DNA of 64,000 bases from Orychophragmus violaceus (taxonomy: Eukaryota > Streptophyta > Magnoliopsida > Brassicales > Brassicaceae), in contig CM058240.1 of NCBI GenBank assembly GCA_030180135.1, positions 70,799,581-70,863,580 of the forward strand, read 5' to 3'. The notes below the pieces were generated by a model. That model did not search any database. It had not been told where the DNA came from and saw only the letters and a list, made by a program, of their open reading frames with translations. Position numbers and translations under genes: made by a program. Shown in pieces: positions 1-13,517 of this stretch (positions are counted from its first letter, which is position 1; each line of letters starts with the position of its first letter).

Positions 1-59
1 ATAGGGTTATTTAGGGGGGTGTTTAAAGTGAACAAAAACTTGTATAACATGCTTCTCAT

Positions 60-2730
60 TCTACCTTTAAGAGCATGCAAAAACTAACTTATAGTTGTCT
101 TACCTCACCTAATTTCTCTAATCCATGACACATATGTTTCAAGAAGTTTTGGTAAAAATGTTTTGTTTATGATTCTCATAGGACATTTTAGAAGATCAAA
201 GTTTCTTTCTTGTCTGTTAGTAGTGTTACTTAGGGGTGTTTAAAAGAACATAAACTTGTATAACATTCTTGTCATTCTTCCTTTAAGAGCATGCAAAAAC
301 TATCTTATAGTTGTCTTACCTCACCTAATTTCTCCAATCCATGACACATATGTTTCAAGAAATTTTGGTAAAAATGTTTTGTTTAGGATTCTCATAGGAC
401 ATTTTAGAAGATCAAAGTTTCTTTCTTGTCAGTTAATAGGGTTATTTAGGGGGGTGTTTAAAGTGAACAAAAACTTGTATAACATGCTTCTCATTCTACC
501 TTTAAGAGCATGCAAAAACTAACTTATAGTTGTCTTACCTCACCTAATTTCTCTAATCCATGACACATATGTTTCAAGAAGTTTTGGTAAAAAAGTTTTG
601 TTTAGGATTCTCATAGGACATTTTAGAAGATCAAAGTTTCTTTCTTGTCTGTTAGTAGGGTTACTTAGGGGTGTTTAAAGTGAACATAAACTTGTATAAC
701 ATGCTTCTCATTCTACCTTTAAGAGCATGCAAAAACTAACTTATAGTTGTCTTACCTCACCTAATTTCTCTAATCCATGACACATATGTTTCAAGAAGTT
801 TTGGTAAAAATGTTTTGTTTAGGATTCTCATAGGACATTTGAGAAGATCAAAGTTTCTCTCTTGTCTGTTAGTAGGGTTATTTAGGGGTGTTTAAAGTGA
901 ACATAAACTTGTATAACATCCTTCTCATTCTACCTTTAAGAGCATGCAAAAACTAACTTATAGTTGTCTTACCTCACCCAATTTCTCCAATCCATGACAC
1001 ATATGTTTCAAAAAGTTTTGGTAAAAATGTTTTGTTTAGGATTCTCATAGGACATTTTAGAAAATCAAAGTTTCTTTCTTGTCTGTTAATAGGGTTATTT
1101 AGGGGGGTGTTTAAAGTGAACAAAAACTTGTATAACATGCTTCTCATTCTACCTTTAAGAGCATGCAAAAACTAACTTATAGTTGTCTTACCTCACCTAA
1201 TTTCTCCAATCCATGATACATATGTTTCAAGAAGTTTTGGTAAAAAAGTTTTGTTTAGGATTCTCATAGGACATTTTAGAAGATCAAAGTTTCTTTCTTG
1301 TCTGTTAGTAGGGTTAATTAGGGGTGTTTAAAGTGAACATAAACTTGTATAACATGCTTCTCAATCTACCTTTAAGAGCATGCAAAAACTAACTTATAGT
1401 TGTCTTACCTCACCTAATTTCTCTAATCCATGACACATATGTTTCAAGAAGTTTTGGTAAAAATGTTTTGTTTATGATTCTCATAGGACATTTTAGAAGA
1501 TCAAAGTTTCTTTCTTGTCTGTTAGTAGTGTTACTTAGGGGTGTTTAAAAGAACATAAACTTGTATAACATTCTTGTCATTCTTCCTTTAAGAGCATACA
1601 AAAACTATCTTATAGTTGTCTTACCTCACCTAATTTCTCCAATCCATGACACATATGTTTCAAGAAATTTTGGTAAAAATGTTTTGTTTAGGATTCTCAT
1701 AGGACATTTTAGAAGATCAAAGTTTCTTTCTTGTCAGTTAATAGGGTTATTTAGGGGGGTGTTTAAAGTGAACAAAAACTTGTATAACATGCTTCTCATT
1801 CTACCTTTAAGAGCATGCAAAAACTAACTTATAGTTGTCTTACCTCACCTAATTTCTCTAATCCATGACACATATGTTTCAAGAAGTTTTGGTAAAAAAG
1901 TTTTGTTTAGGATTCTCATAGGACATTTTAGAAGATCAAAGTTTCTTTCTTGTCTGTTAGTAGGGTTACTTAGGGGTGTTTAAAGTGAACATAAACTTGT
2001 ATAACATGCTTCTCATTCTACCTTTAAGAGCATGCAAAAACTAACTTATAGTTGTCTTACCTCACCTAATTTCTCTAATCCATGACACATATGTTTCAAG
2101 AAGTTTTGGTAAAAATGTTTTGTTTAGGATTCTCATAGGACATTTGAGAAGATCAAAGTTTCTCTCTTGTCTGTTAGTAGGGTTATTTAGGGGTGTTTAA
2201 AGTGAACATAAACTTGTATAACATCCTTCTCATTCTACCTTTAAGAGCATGCAAAAACTAACTTATAGTTGTCTTACCTCACCCAATTTCTCCAATCCAT
2301 GACACATATGTTTCAAAAAGTTTTGGTAAAAATGTTTTGTTTAGGATTCTCATAGGACATTTTAGAAAATCAAAGTTTCTTTCTTGTCTGTTAATAGGGT
2401 TATTTAGGGGGGTGTTTAAAGTGAACAAAAACTTGTATAACATGCTTCTCATTCTACCTTTAAGAGCATGCAAAAACTAACTTATAGTTGTCTTACCTCA
2501 CCTAATTTCTCCAATCCATGATACATATGTTTCAAGAAGTTTTGGTAAAAAAGTTTTGTTTAGGATTCTCATAGGACATTTTAGAAGATCAAAGTTTCTT
2601 TCTTGTCTGTTAGTAGGGTTAATTAGGGGTGTTTAAAGTGAACATAAACTTGTATAACATGCTTCTCAATCTACCTTTAAGAGCATGCAAAAACTAACTT
2701 ATAGTTGTCTTACCTCACCTAATTTCTCCA
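60..2730 (+). repeat. Six-monomer higher-order repeat, 1305-bp offset
   Basis: About 60-1425 and 1365-2730 match with a constant offset of 1305 bp (six monomers). The variant with CATTCTTGTCATTC starts at 256 and again at 1561. The CACCCAATTT / CAAAAAG / AGAAAATC variant starts at 974 and again at 2279. The copies split where the second enters a GGTAACAAAAG monomer near 2764. The pattern is what unequal crossover or replication slippage in register produces. Confidence 0.85.
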
Positions 2731-5700
2731 ATCCATGATACATATGTTTCAAGAAGTTTTGGTAACAAAAGTTTTGTTTCGGATTCTCATAGGACATTTT
2801 GGAATATCAAAGTTTCTTTCTTGTATGTTAGTAGGGTTACTTAGGGGTGTTTAAAATGAACATAAACTTGTATAACATGCTTCCCATTCTACCTTTAAGA
2901 GCATGCAAAAACTAACTTATAGCGGTCTTACCTCACCTAATTTCTCCAATCCATGATACATATGTTTCAAGAAGTTTTGGTAAAAAAGTTTTGTTTAGGA
3001 TTCTCATAGGACATTTTAGAAGATCAAAGTTTCTCTCTTGTCTGTTAGTAGGGTTACTTAGGGGTGTTTAAAGTGAACATAAACTTGTATAACATGCTTC
3101 TCATTCTACCTTTAAGAGCATGCAAAAACTAACTTATAGTTGTCTTACCTCACCTAATTTCTCTAATCCATGACACATATGTTTCAAGAAGTTTTGGTAA
3201 AAAAGTTTTGTTTAGGATTCTCATAGGACATTTTAGAAGATCAAAGTTTCTTTCTTGTCTGTTAGTAGGGTTACTTAGGGGTGTTTAAAGTGAACATAAA
3301 CTTGTATAACATGCTTCTCATTCTACCTTTAAGAGCATGCAAAAACTAACTTATAGTTGTCTTACCTCACCTAATTTCTCTAATCCATGACACATATGTT
3401 TCAAGAAGTTTTGGTAAAAATGTTTTGTTTATGATTCTCATAGGACATTTTAGAAGATCAAAGTTTCTTTCTTGTCTGTTAGTAGTGTTACTTAGGGGTG
3501 TTTAAAAGAACATAAACTTGTATAACATTCTTGTCATTCATCCTTTAAGAGCTTACAAAAACTATCTTATAGTTGTCTTACCTCACCTAATTTCTCCAAT
3601 CCATGACACATATGTTTCAAGAAATTTTGGTAAAAATGTTTTGTTTAGGATTCTCATAGGACATTTTAGAAAATCAAAGTTTCTTTCTTGTCTGTTAATA
3701 GGGTTATTTAGGGGGGTGTTTAAAGTGAACAAAAACTTGTATAACATGCTTCTCATTCTACCTTTAAGAGCATGCAAAAACTAACTTATAGTTGTCTTAC
3801 CTCACCTAATTTCTCCAATCCATGATACATATGTTTCAAGAAGTTTTGGTAAAAATGTTTTGTTTAGGATTCTCATAGGACATTTTAGAAGATCAAAGTT
3901 TCTCTCTTGTCTGTTAATAGGGTTATTTAGGGGTGTTTAAAGTGAACATAAACTTGTATAACATCCTTCTCATTCTACCTTTAAGAGCATGCAAAAACTA
4001 ACTTATAGTTGTCTTACCTCACCCAATTTCTCCAATCCATGACACATATGTTTCAAAAAGTTTTGGTAAAAATGTTTTGTTTAGGATTCTCATAGGACAT
4101 TTTAGAAAATCAAAGTTTCTTTCTTGTCTGTTAATAGGGTTATTTAGGGGGGTGTTTAAAGTGAACAAAAACTTGTATAACATGCTTCTCATTCTACCTT
4201 TAAGAGCATGCAAAAACTAACTTATAGTTGTCTTACCTCACCTAATTTCTCCAATCCATGATACATATGTTTCAAGAAGTTTTGGTAAAAAAGTTTTGTT
4301 TAGGATTCTCATAGGACATTTTAGAAGATCAAAGTTTCTTTCTTGTCTGTTAGTAGGGTTACTTAGGGGTGTTTAAAGTGAACATAAACTTGTATAACAT
4401 GCTTCTCAATCTACCTTTAAGAGCATGCAAAAACTAACTTATAGTTGTCTTACCTCACCTAATTTCTCCAATCCATGATACATATGTTTCAAGAAGTTTT
4501 GGTAACAAAAGTTTTGTTTCGGATTCTCATAGGACATTTTGGAATATCAAAGTTTCTTTCTTGTATGTTAGTAGGGTTACTTAGGGGTGTTTAAAGTGAA
4601 CATAAACTTGTATAACATGCTTCTCATTCTACCTTTAAGAGCATGCAAAAACTAACTTATAGTTGTCTTACCTCACCTAATTTTTCCAATCCATGACACA
4701 TATGTTTCAAGAAATTTTGGTAAAAATGTTTTGTTTAGGATTCTCATAGGACATTTTAGAAGATCAAAGTTTCTCTCTTGTCTGTAATAAGTGTTATTTA
4801 GGGGGGTGTTTAAAGTGAACAAAAACTTGTATAACATGCTTCTCATTCTACCTTTAAGAGCATGCAAAAACTAACTTATAGTTGTCTTACCTCACCTAAT
4901 TTCTCTAATCCATGACACATATGTTTCAAGAAGTTTTGGTAAAAAAGTTTTGTTTAGGATTCTCATAGGACATTTTAGAAGATCAAAGTTTCTTTCTTGT
5001 CTGTTAGTAGGGTTACTTAGGGGTGTTTAAAGTGAACATAAACTTGTATAACATGCTTCTCATTCTACCTTTAAGAGCATGCAAAAACTAACTTATAGTT
5101 GTCTTACCTCACCTAATTTCTCTAATCCATGACACATATGTTTCAAGAAGTTTTGGTAAAAATGTTTTGTTTATGATTCTCATAGGACATTTTAGAAGAT
5201 CAAAGTTTCTTTCTTGTCTGTTAGTAGTGTTACTTAGGGGTGTTTAAAAGAACATAAACTTGTATAACATTCTTGTCATTCTTCCTTTAAGAGCTTACAA
5301 AAACTATCTTATAGTTGTCTTACCTCACCTAATTTCTCCAATCCATGACACATATGTTTCAAGAAATTTTGGTAAAAATGTTTTGTTTAGGATTCTCATA
5401 GGACATTTTAGAAAATCAAAGTTTCTTTCTTGTCTGTTAATAGGGTTATTTAGGGGGGTGTTTAAAGTGAACAAAAACTTGTATAACATGCTTCTCATTC
5501 TACCTTTAAGAGCATGCAAAAACTAACTTATAGTTGTCTTACCTCACCTAATTTCTCTAATCCATGACACATATGTTTCAAGAAGTTTTGGTAAAAAAGT
5601 TTTGTTTAGGATTCTCATAGGACATTTTAAAAGATCAAAGTTTCTTTCTTGTCTGTTAGTAGGGTTACTTAGGGGTGTTTAAAGTGAACATAAACTTGTA

Positions 5701-8700
5701 TAACATGCTTCTCATTCTACCTTTAAGAGCATGCAAAAACTAACTTATAGTTGTCTTACCTCACCTAATTTCTCTAATCCATGACACATATGTTTCAAGA
5801 AGTTTTGGTAAAAATGTTTTGTTTAGGATTCTCATAGGATATTTTAGAAGATCAAAGTTTCTTTCTTGTCTGTTAGTAGTGTTACTTAGGGGTGTTTAAA
5901 AGAACATAAACTTGTATAACATTCTTGTCATTCTTCCTTTAAGAGCATACAAAAACTATCTTATAGTTGTCTTACCTCACCTAATTTCTCCAATCCATGA
6001 CACATATGTTTCATGAAATTTTGGTAAAAATGTTTTGATTAGGATTCTCATAGGACATTTTAGAAGATCAAAGTTTCTTTCTTGTCTGTAATAAGGGTTA
6101 TTTAGGGGGGTGTTTAAAGTGAACAAAAACTTGTATAACATGCTTCTCATTCTACCTTTAAGAGCATGCAAAAACTAACTTATAGGTGTCTTACCTCACC
6201 TAATTTCTCTAATCCATGACACATATGTTTCAAGAAGTTTTGGTAAAAAAAGTTTTGTTTAGGATTCTCATAGGACATTTTAGAAGATCAAAGTTTCTTT
6301 CTTGTCTGTTAGTAGGGTTACTTAGGGGTGTTTAAAGTGAACATAAACTTGTATAACATGCTTCTCATTCTACCTTTAAGAGCATGCAAAAACTAACTTA
6401 TAGTTGTCTTACCTCACCTAATTTCTCTAATCCATGACACATATGTTTCAAGAAGTTTTGGTAAAAATGTTTTGTTTATGATTCTCATAGGACATTTTAG
6501 AAGATCAAAGTTTCTTTCTTGTCTGTTAGTAGTGTTACTTAGGGGTGTTTAAAAGAACATAAACTTGTATAACATTCTTGTCATTCTTCCTTTAAGAGCA
6601 TACAAAAACTATCTTATAGTTGTCTTACCTCACCTAATTTCTCCAATCCATGACACATATGTTTCAAGAAATTTTGGTAAAAATGTTTTGTTTAGGATTC
6701 TCATAGGACATTTTAGAAGATCAAAGTTTCTTTCTTGTCAGTTAATAGGGTTATTTAGGGGGGTGTTTAAAGTGAACAAAAACTTGTATAACATGCTTCT
6801 CATTCTACCTTTAAGAGCATGCAAAAACTAACTTATAGTTGTCTTACCTCACCTAATTTCTCTAATCCATGACACATATGTTTCAAGAAGTTTTGGTAAA
6901 AAAGTTTTGTTTAGGATTCTCATAGGACATTTTAGAAGATCAAAGTTTCTTTCTTGTCTGTTAGTAGGGTTACTTAGGGGTGTTTAAAGTGAACATAAAC
7001 TTGTATAACATGCTTCTCATTCTACCTGTAAGAGCATGCAAAAACTAACTTATAGTTGTCTTACCTCACCTAATTTCTCTAATCCATGACACATATGTTT
7101 CAAGAAGTTTTGGTAAAAATGTTTTGTTTAGGATTCTCATAGGACATTTGAGAAGATCAAAGTTTCTCTCTTGTCTGTTAGTAGGGTTATTTAGGGGTGT
7201 TTAAAGTGAACATAAACTTGTATAACATCCTTCTCATTCTACCTTTAAGAGCATGCAAAAACTAACTTATAGTTGTCTTACCTCACCCAATTTCTCCAAT
7301 CCATGACACATATGTTTCAAAAAGTTTTGGTAAAAATGTTTTGTTTAGGATTCTCATAGGACATTTTAGAAAATCAAAGTTTCTTTCTTGTCTGTTAATA
7401 GGGTTATTTAGGGGGGTGTTTAAAGTGAACAAAAACTTGTATAACATGCTTCTCATTCTACCTTTAAGAGCATGCAAAAACTAACTTATAGTTGTCTTAC
7501 CTCACCTAATTTCTCCAATCCATGATACATATGTTTCAAGAAGTTTTGGTAAAAAAGTTTTGTTTAGGATTCTCATAGGACATTTTAGAAGATCAAAGTT
7601 TCTTTCTTGTCTGTTAGTAGGGTTAATTAGGGGTGTTTAAAGTGAACATAAACTTGTATAACATGCTTCTCAATCTACCTTTAAGAGCATGCAAAAACTA
7701 ACTTATAGTTGTCTTACCTCACCTAATTTCTCCAATCCATGATACATATGTTTCAAGAAGTTTTGGTAACAAAAGTTTTGTTTCGGATTCTCATAGGACA
7801 TTTTGGAATATCAAAGTTTCTTTCTTGTATGTTAGTAGGGTTACTTAGGGGTGTTTAAAATGAACATAAACTTGTATAACATGCTTCCCATTCTACCTTT
7901 AAGAGCATGCAAAAACTAACTTATAGCGGTCTTACCTCACCTAATTTCTCCAATCCATGATACATATGTTTCAAGAAGTTTTGGTAAAAAAGTTTTGTTT
8001 AGGATTCTCATAGGACATTTTAGAAGATCAAAGTTTCTCTCTTGTCTGTTAGTAGGGTTACTTAGGGGTGTTTAAAGTGAACATAAACTTGTATAACATG
8101 CTTCTCATTCTACCTTTAAGAGCATGCAAAAACTAACTTATAGTTGTCTTACCTCACCTAATTTCTCTAATCCATGACACATATGTTTCAAGAAGTTTTG
8201 GTAAAAAAGTTTTGTTTAGGATTCTCATAGGACATTTTAGAAGATCAAAGTTTCTTTCTTGTCTGTTAGTAGGGTTACTTAGGGGTGTTTAAAGTGAACA
8301 TAAACTTGTATAACATGCTTCTCATTCTACCTTTAAGAGCATGCAAAAACTAACTTATAGTTGTCTTACCTCACCTAATTTCTCTAATCCATGACACATA
8401 TGTTTCAAGAAGTTTTGGTAAAAATGTTTTGTTTATGATTCTCATAGGACATTTTAGAAGATCAAAGTTTCTTTCTTGTCTGTTAGTAGTGTTACTTAGG
8501 GGTGTTTAAAAGAACATAAACTTGTATAACATTCTTGTCATTCTTCCTTTAAGAGCATACAAAAACTATCTTATAGTTGTCTTACCTCACCTAATTTCTC
8601 CAATCCATGACACATATGTTTCAAGAAATTTTGGTAAAAATGTTTTGTTTAGGATTCTCATAGGACATTTTAGAAGATCAAAGTTTCTTTCTTGTCAGTT

Positions 8701-10235
8701 AATAGGGTTATTTAGGGGGGTGTTTAAAGTGAACAAAAACTTGTATAACATGCTTCTCATTCTACCTTTAAGAGCATGCAAAAACTAACTTATAGTTGTC
8801 TTACCTCACCTAATTTCTCTAATCCATGACACATATGTTTCAAGAAGTTTTGGTAAAAAAGTTTTGTTTAGGATTCTCATAGGACATTTTAGAAGATCAA
8901 AGTTTCTTTCTTGTCTGTTAGTAGGGTTACTTAGGGGTGTTTAAAGTGAACATAAACTTGTATAACATGCTTCTCATTCTACCTTTAAGAGCATGCAAAA
9001 ACTAACTTATAGTTGTCTTACCTCACCTAATTTCTCTAATCCATGACACATATGTTTCAAGAAGTTTTGGTAAAAATGTTTTGTTTAGGATTCTCATAGG
9101 ACATTTGAGAAGATCAAAGTTTCTCTCTTGTCTGTTAGTAGGGTTATTTAGGGGTGTTTAAAGTGAACATAAACTTGTATAACATCCTTCTCATTCTACC
9201 TTTAAGAGCATGCAAAAACTAACTTATAGTTGTCTTACCTCACCCAATTTCTCCAATCCATGACACATATGTTTCAAAAAGTTTTGGTAAAAATGTTTTG
9301 TTTAGGATTCTCATAGGACATTTTAGAAAATCAAAGTTTCTTTCTTGTCTGTTAATAGGGTTATTTAGGGGGGTGTTTAAAGTGAACAAAAACTTGTATA
9401 ACATGCTTCTCATTCTACCTTTAAGAGCATGCAAAAACTAACTTATAGTTGTCTTACCTCACCTAATTTCTCCAATCCATGATACATATGTTTCAAGAAG
9501 TTTTGGTAAAAAAGTTTTGTTTAGGATTCTCATAGGACATTTTAGAAGATCAAAGTTTCTTTCTTGTCTGTTAGTAGGGTTAATTAGGGGTGTTTAAAGT
9601 GAACATAAACTTGTATAACATGCTTCTCAATCTACCTTTAAGAGCATGCAAAAACTAACTTATAGTTGTCTTACCTCACCTAATTTCTCCAATCCATGAT
9701 ACATATGTTTCAAGAAGTTTTGGTAACAAAAGTTTTGTTTCGGATTCTCATAGGACATTTTGGAATATCAAAGTTTCTTTCTTGTATGTTAGTAGGGTTA
9801 CTTAGGGGTGTTTAAAATGAACATAAACTTGTATAACATGCTTCCCATTCTACCTTTAAGAGCATGCAAAAACTAACTTATAGCGGTCTTACCTCACCTA
9901 ATTTCTCCAATCCATGATACATATGTTTCAAGAAGTTTTGGTAAAAAAGTTTTGTTTAGGATTCTCATAGGACATTTTAGAAGATCAAAGTTTCTCTCTT
10001 GTCTGTTAGTAGGGCTTAGGGGTGTTTAAAGTGAACATAAACTTGTATAACATGCTTCTCATTCTACCTTTAAGAGCATGCAAAAACTAACTTATAGTTG
10101 TCTTACCTCACCTAATTTCTCTAATCCATGACACATATGTTTCAAGAAGTTTTGGTAAAAAAGTTTTGTTTAGGATTCTCATAGGACATTTTAGAAGATC
10201 AAAGTTTCTTTCTTGTCTGTTAGTAGGGTTACTTA
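1561..10235 (+). repeat. Nine-monomer higher-order repeat, 1957 bp, three copies
   Basis: A nine-monomer block starts at 1561, 6565 and 8522. The last two are directly adjacent (1957 bp apart); the first is 5004 bp upstream of the second. All three share a private AGCGGTC in place of AGTTGTC at 2921, 7925 and 9882, with spacings of 5004 and 1957 bp. The third copy loses 3 bp near 10011 and departs from the others near 10235. The stretch at about 3518-6564 between copies one and two holds a different monomer order. Confidence 0.85.
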
Positions 10236-11329
10236 GGGGTGTTTAAAGTGAACAGAAACTTGTATAACATGCTTCTCAATCTACCTTTAAGAGCATGCAA
10301 AAACTAACTTATAGTTGTCTTACCTCACCTAATTTCTCCAATCCATGATACATATGTTTCAAGAAGTTTTGGTAAAAATGTTTTGTTTAGGATTCTCATA
10401 GGACATTTTAGAAGATCAAAGTTTCTATCTTGTCTGTTAATAGGGTTATTTAGGGGTGTTTAAAGTGAACATAAACTTGTATAACATCCTTCTCATTCTA
10501 CCTTTAAGAGCATGCAAAAACTAACTTATAGTTGTCTTACCTCACCCAATTTCTCCAATCCATGACACATATGTTTCAAAAAGTTTTGGTAAAAATGTTT
10601 TGTTTAGGATTCTCATAGGACATTTTAGAAAATCAAAGTTTCTTTCTTGTCTGTTAATAGGGTTATTTAGGGGGGTGTTTAAAGTGAACAAAAACTTGTA
10701 TAACATGCTTCTCATTCTACCTTTAAGAGCATGCAAAAACTAACTTATAGTTGTCTTACCTCACCTAATTTCTCCAATCCATGATACATATGTTTCAAGA
10801 AGTTTTGGTAAAAAAGTTTTGTTTAGGATTCTCATAGGACATTTTAGAAGATCAAAGTTTCTTTCTTGTCTGTTAGTAGGGTTACTTAGGGGTGTTTAAA
10901 GTGAACATAAACTTGTATAACATGCTTCTCAATCTACCTTTAAGAGCATGCAAAAACTAACTTATAGTTGTCTTACCTCACCTAATTTCTCCAATCCATG
11001 ATACATATGTTTCAAGAAGTTTTGGTAACAAAAGTTTTGTTTCGGATTCTCATAGGACATTTTGGAATATCAAAGTTTCTTTCTTGTATGTTAGTAGGGT
11101 TACTTAGGGGTGTTTAAAATGAACATAAACTTGTATAACATGCTTCCCATTCTACCTTTAAGAGCATGCAAAAACTAACTTATAGCTGTCTTACCTCACC
11201 TAATTTCTCCAATCCATGATACATATGTTTCAAGAAGTTTTGGTAAAAAAGTTTTGTTTAGGATTCTCATAGGACATTTTAGAAGATCAAAGTTTCTCTC
11301 TTGTCTGTTAGTAGGGTTACTTAGGGGTG

Positions 11330-12850
11330 TTTAAAGTGAACATAAACTTGTATAACATGCTTCTCATTCTACCTTTAAGAGCATGCAAAAACTAACTTAT
11401 AGTTGTCTTACCTCACCTAATTTCTCTAATCCATGACACATATGTTTCAAGAAGTTTTGGTAAAAAAGTTTTGTTTAGGATTCTCATAGGACATTTTAGA
11501 AGATCAAAGTTTCTTTCTTGTCTGTTAGTAGGGTTACTTAGGGGTGTTTAAAGTGAACATAAACTTGTATAACATGCTTCTCAATCTACCTTTAAGAGCA
11601 TGCAAAAACTAACTTATAGTTGTCTTACCTCACCTAATTTCTCCAATCCATGATACATATGTTTCAAGAAGTTTTGGTAAAAATGTTTTGTTTAGGATTC
11701 TCATAGGACATTTTAGAAGATCAAAGTTTCTCTCTTGTCTGTTAGTAGGGTTACTTAGGGGTGTTTAAAGTGAACAAAAACTTGTATAACATCCTTCCCA
11801 TTCTACCTTTAAGAGCATGCAAAAACTAACTTATAGTTGTCTTACCTCACCTAATTTCTCCAATCCATGATACATATATTTCAAGAAGTTTTGGTAAAAA
11901 AGTTTTGTTTAGGATTCTTATAGGACATTTTAGAAGATCAAAGTTTCTCTCTTGTCTGTTAGTAGGGTTACTTAGGGGTGTTTAAAGTGAACATAAACTT
12001 GTATAACATGCTTCTCATTCTACCTTTAAGAGCATGCAAAAACTAACTTATAGTTGTCTTACCTCACCTAATTTCTCCAATCCATGATACATATGTTTCA
12101 AGAAGTTTTGGTAAAAAAGTTTTGTTTAGGATTCTCATAGGACATTTTAGAAGATCAAAGTTTCTTTCTTGTCTGTTAGTAGGGTTACTTAGGGGTGTTT
12201 AAAGTGAACATAAACTTGTATAACATGCTTCTCAATCTACCTTTAAGAGCATGCAAAAACTAACTTATAGTTGTCTTACCTCACCTAATTTCTCCAATCC
12301 ATGATACATATGTTTCAAGAAGTTTTGGTAAAAATGTTTTGTTTAGGATTCTCATAGGACATTTTAGAAGATCAAAGTTTCTCTCTTGTCTGTTAGTAGG
12401 GTTACTTAGGGGTGTTTAAAGTGAACAAAAACTTGTATAACATCCTTCCCATTCTACCTTTAAGAGCATGCAAAAACTAACTTATAGTTGTCTTACCTCA
12501 CCTAATTTCTCCAATCCATGATACATATATTTCAAGAAGTTTTGGTAAAAAAGTTTTGTTTAGGATTCTTATAGGACATTTTAGAAGATCAAAGTTTCTC
12601 TCTTGTCTGTTAGTAGGGTTACTTAGGGGTGTTTAAAGTGAACATAAACTTGTATAACATGCTTCTCATTCTACCTTTAAGAGCATGCAAAAACTAACTT
12701 ATAGTTGTCTTACCTCACCTAATTTCTCCAATCCATGATACATATGTTTCAAGAAGTTTTGGTAAAAAAGTTTTGTTTAGGATTCTCATAGGACATTTTA
12801 GAAGATCAAAGTTTCTTTCTTGTCTGTTAGTAGGGTTACTTAGGGGTGTT
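11330..12850 (+). repeat. Three-monomer tandem repeat, 651 bp
   Basis: A three-monomer unit occurs twice in a row. The shared rare markers are CATATATTTC (in place of CATATGTTTC) at about 11873 and 12524, and ATTCTTATAGG at 11914 and 12565, both 651 bp apart. The second marker was seen nowhere else in the window, so this is a very local and recent duplication. Confidence 0.8.
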
Positions 12851-13517
12851 TAAAGTGAACATAAACTTGTATAACATGCTTCTCAATCTACCTTTAAGAG
12901 CATGCAAAAACTAACTTATAGTTGTCTTACCTCACCTAATTTCTCCAATCCATGATACATATGTTTCAAGAAGTTTTGGTAACAAAAGTTTTGTTTCGGA
13001 TTCTCATAGGACATTTTGGAATATCAAAGTTTCTTTCTTGTATGTTAGTAGGGTTACTTAGGGGTGTTTAAAATGAACATAAACTTGTATAACATGCTTC
13101 CCATTCTACCTTTAAGAGCATGCAAAAACTAACTTATAGTTGTCTTACCTCACCTAATTTCTCCAATCCATGATACATATGTTTCAAGAAGTTTTGGTAA
13201 AAAAGTTTTGTTTAGGATTCTCATAGGACATTTTAGAAGATCAAAGTTTCTCTCTTGTCTGTTAGTAGGGTTACTTAGGGGTGTTTAAAGTGAACATAAA
13301 CTTGTATAACATGCTTCTCATTCTACCTTTAAGAGCATGCAAAAACTAACTTATAGTTGTCTTACCTCACCTAATTTCTCTAATCCATGACACATATGTT
13401 TCAAGAAGTTTTGGTAAAAATGTTTTGTTTAGGATTCTCATAGGATATTTTAGAAGATCAAAGTTTCTTTCTTGTCTGTTAGTAGTGTTACTTAGGGGTG
13501 TTTAAAAGAACATAAAC

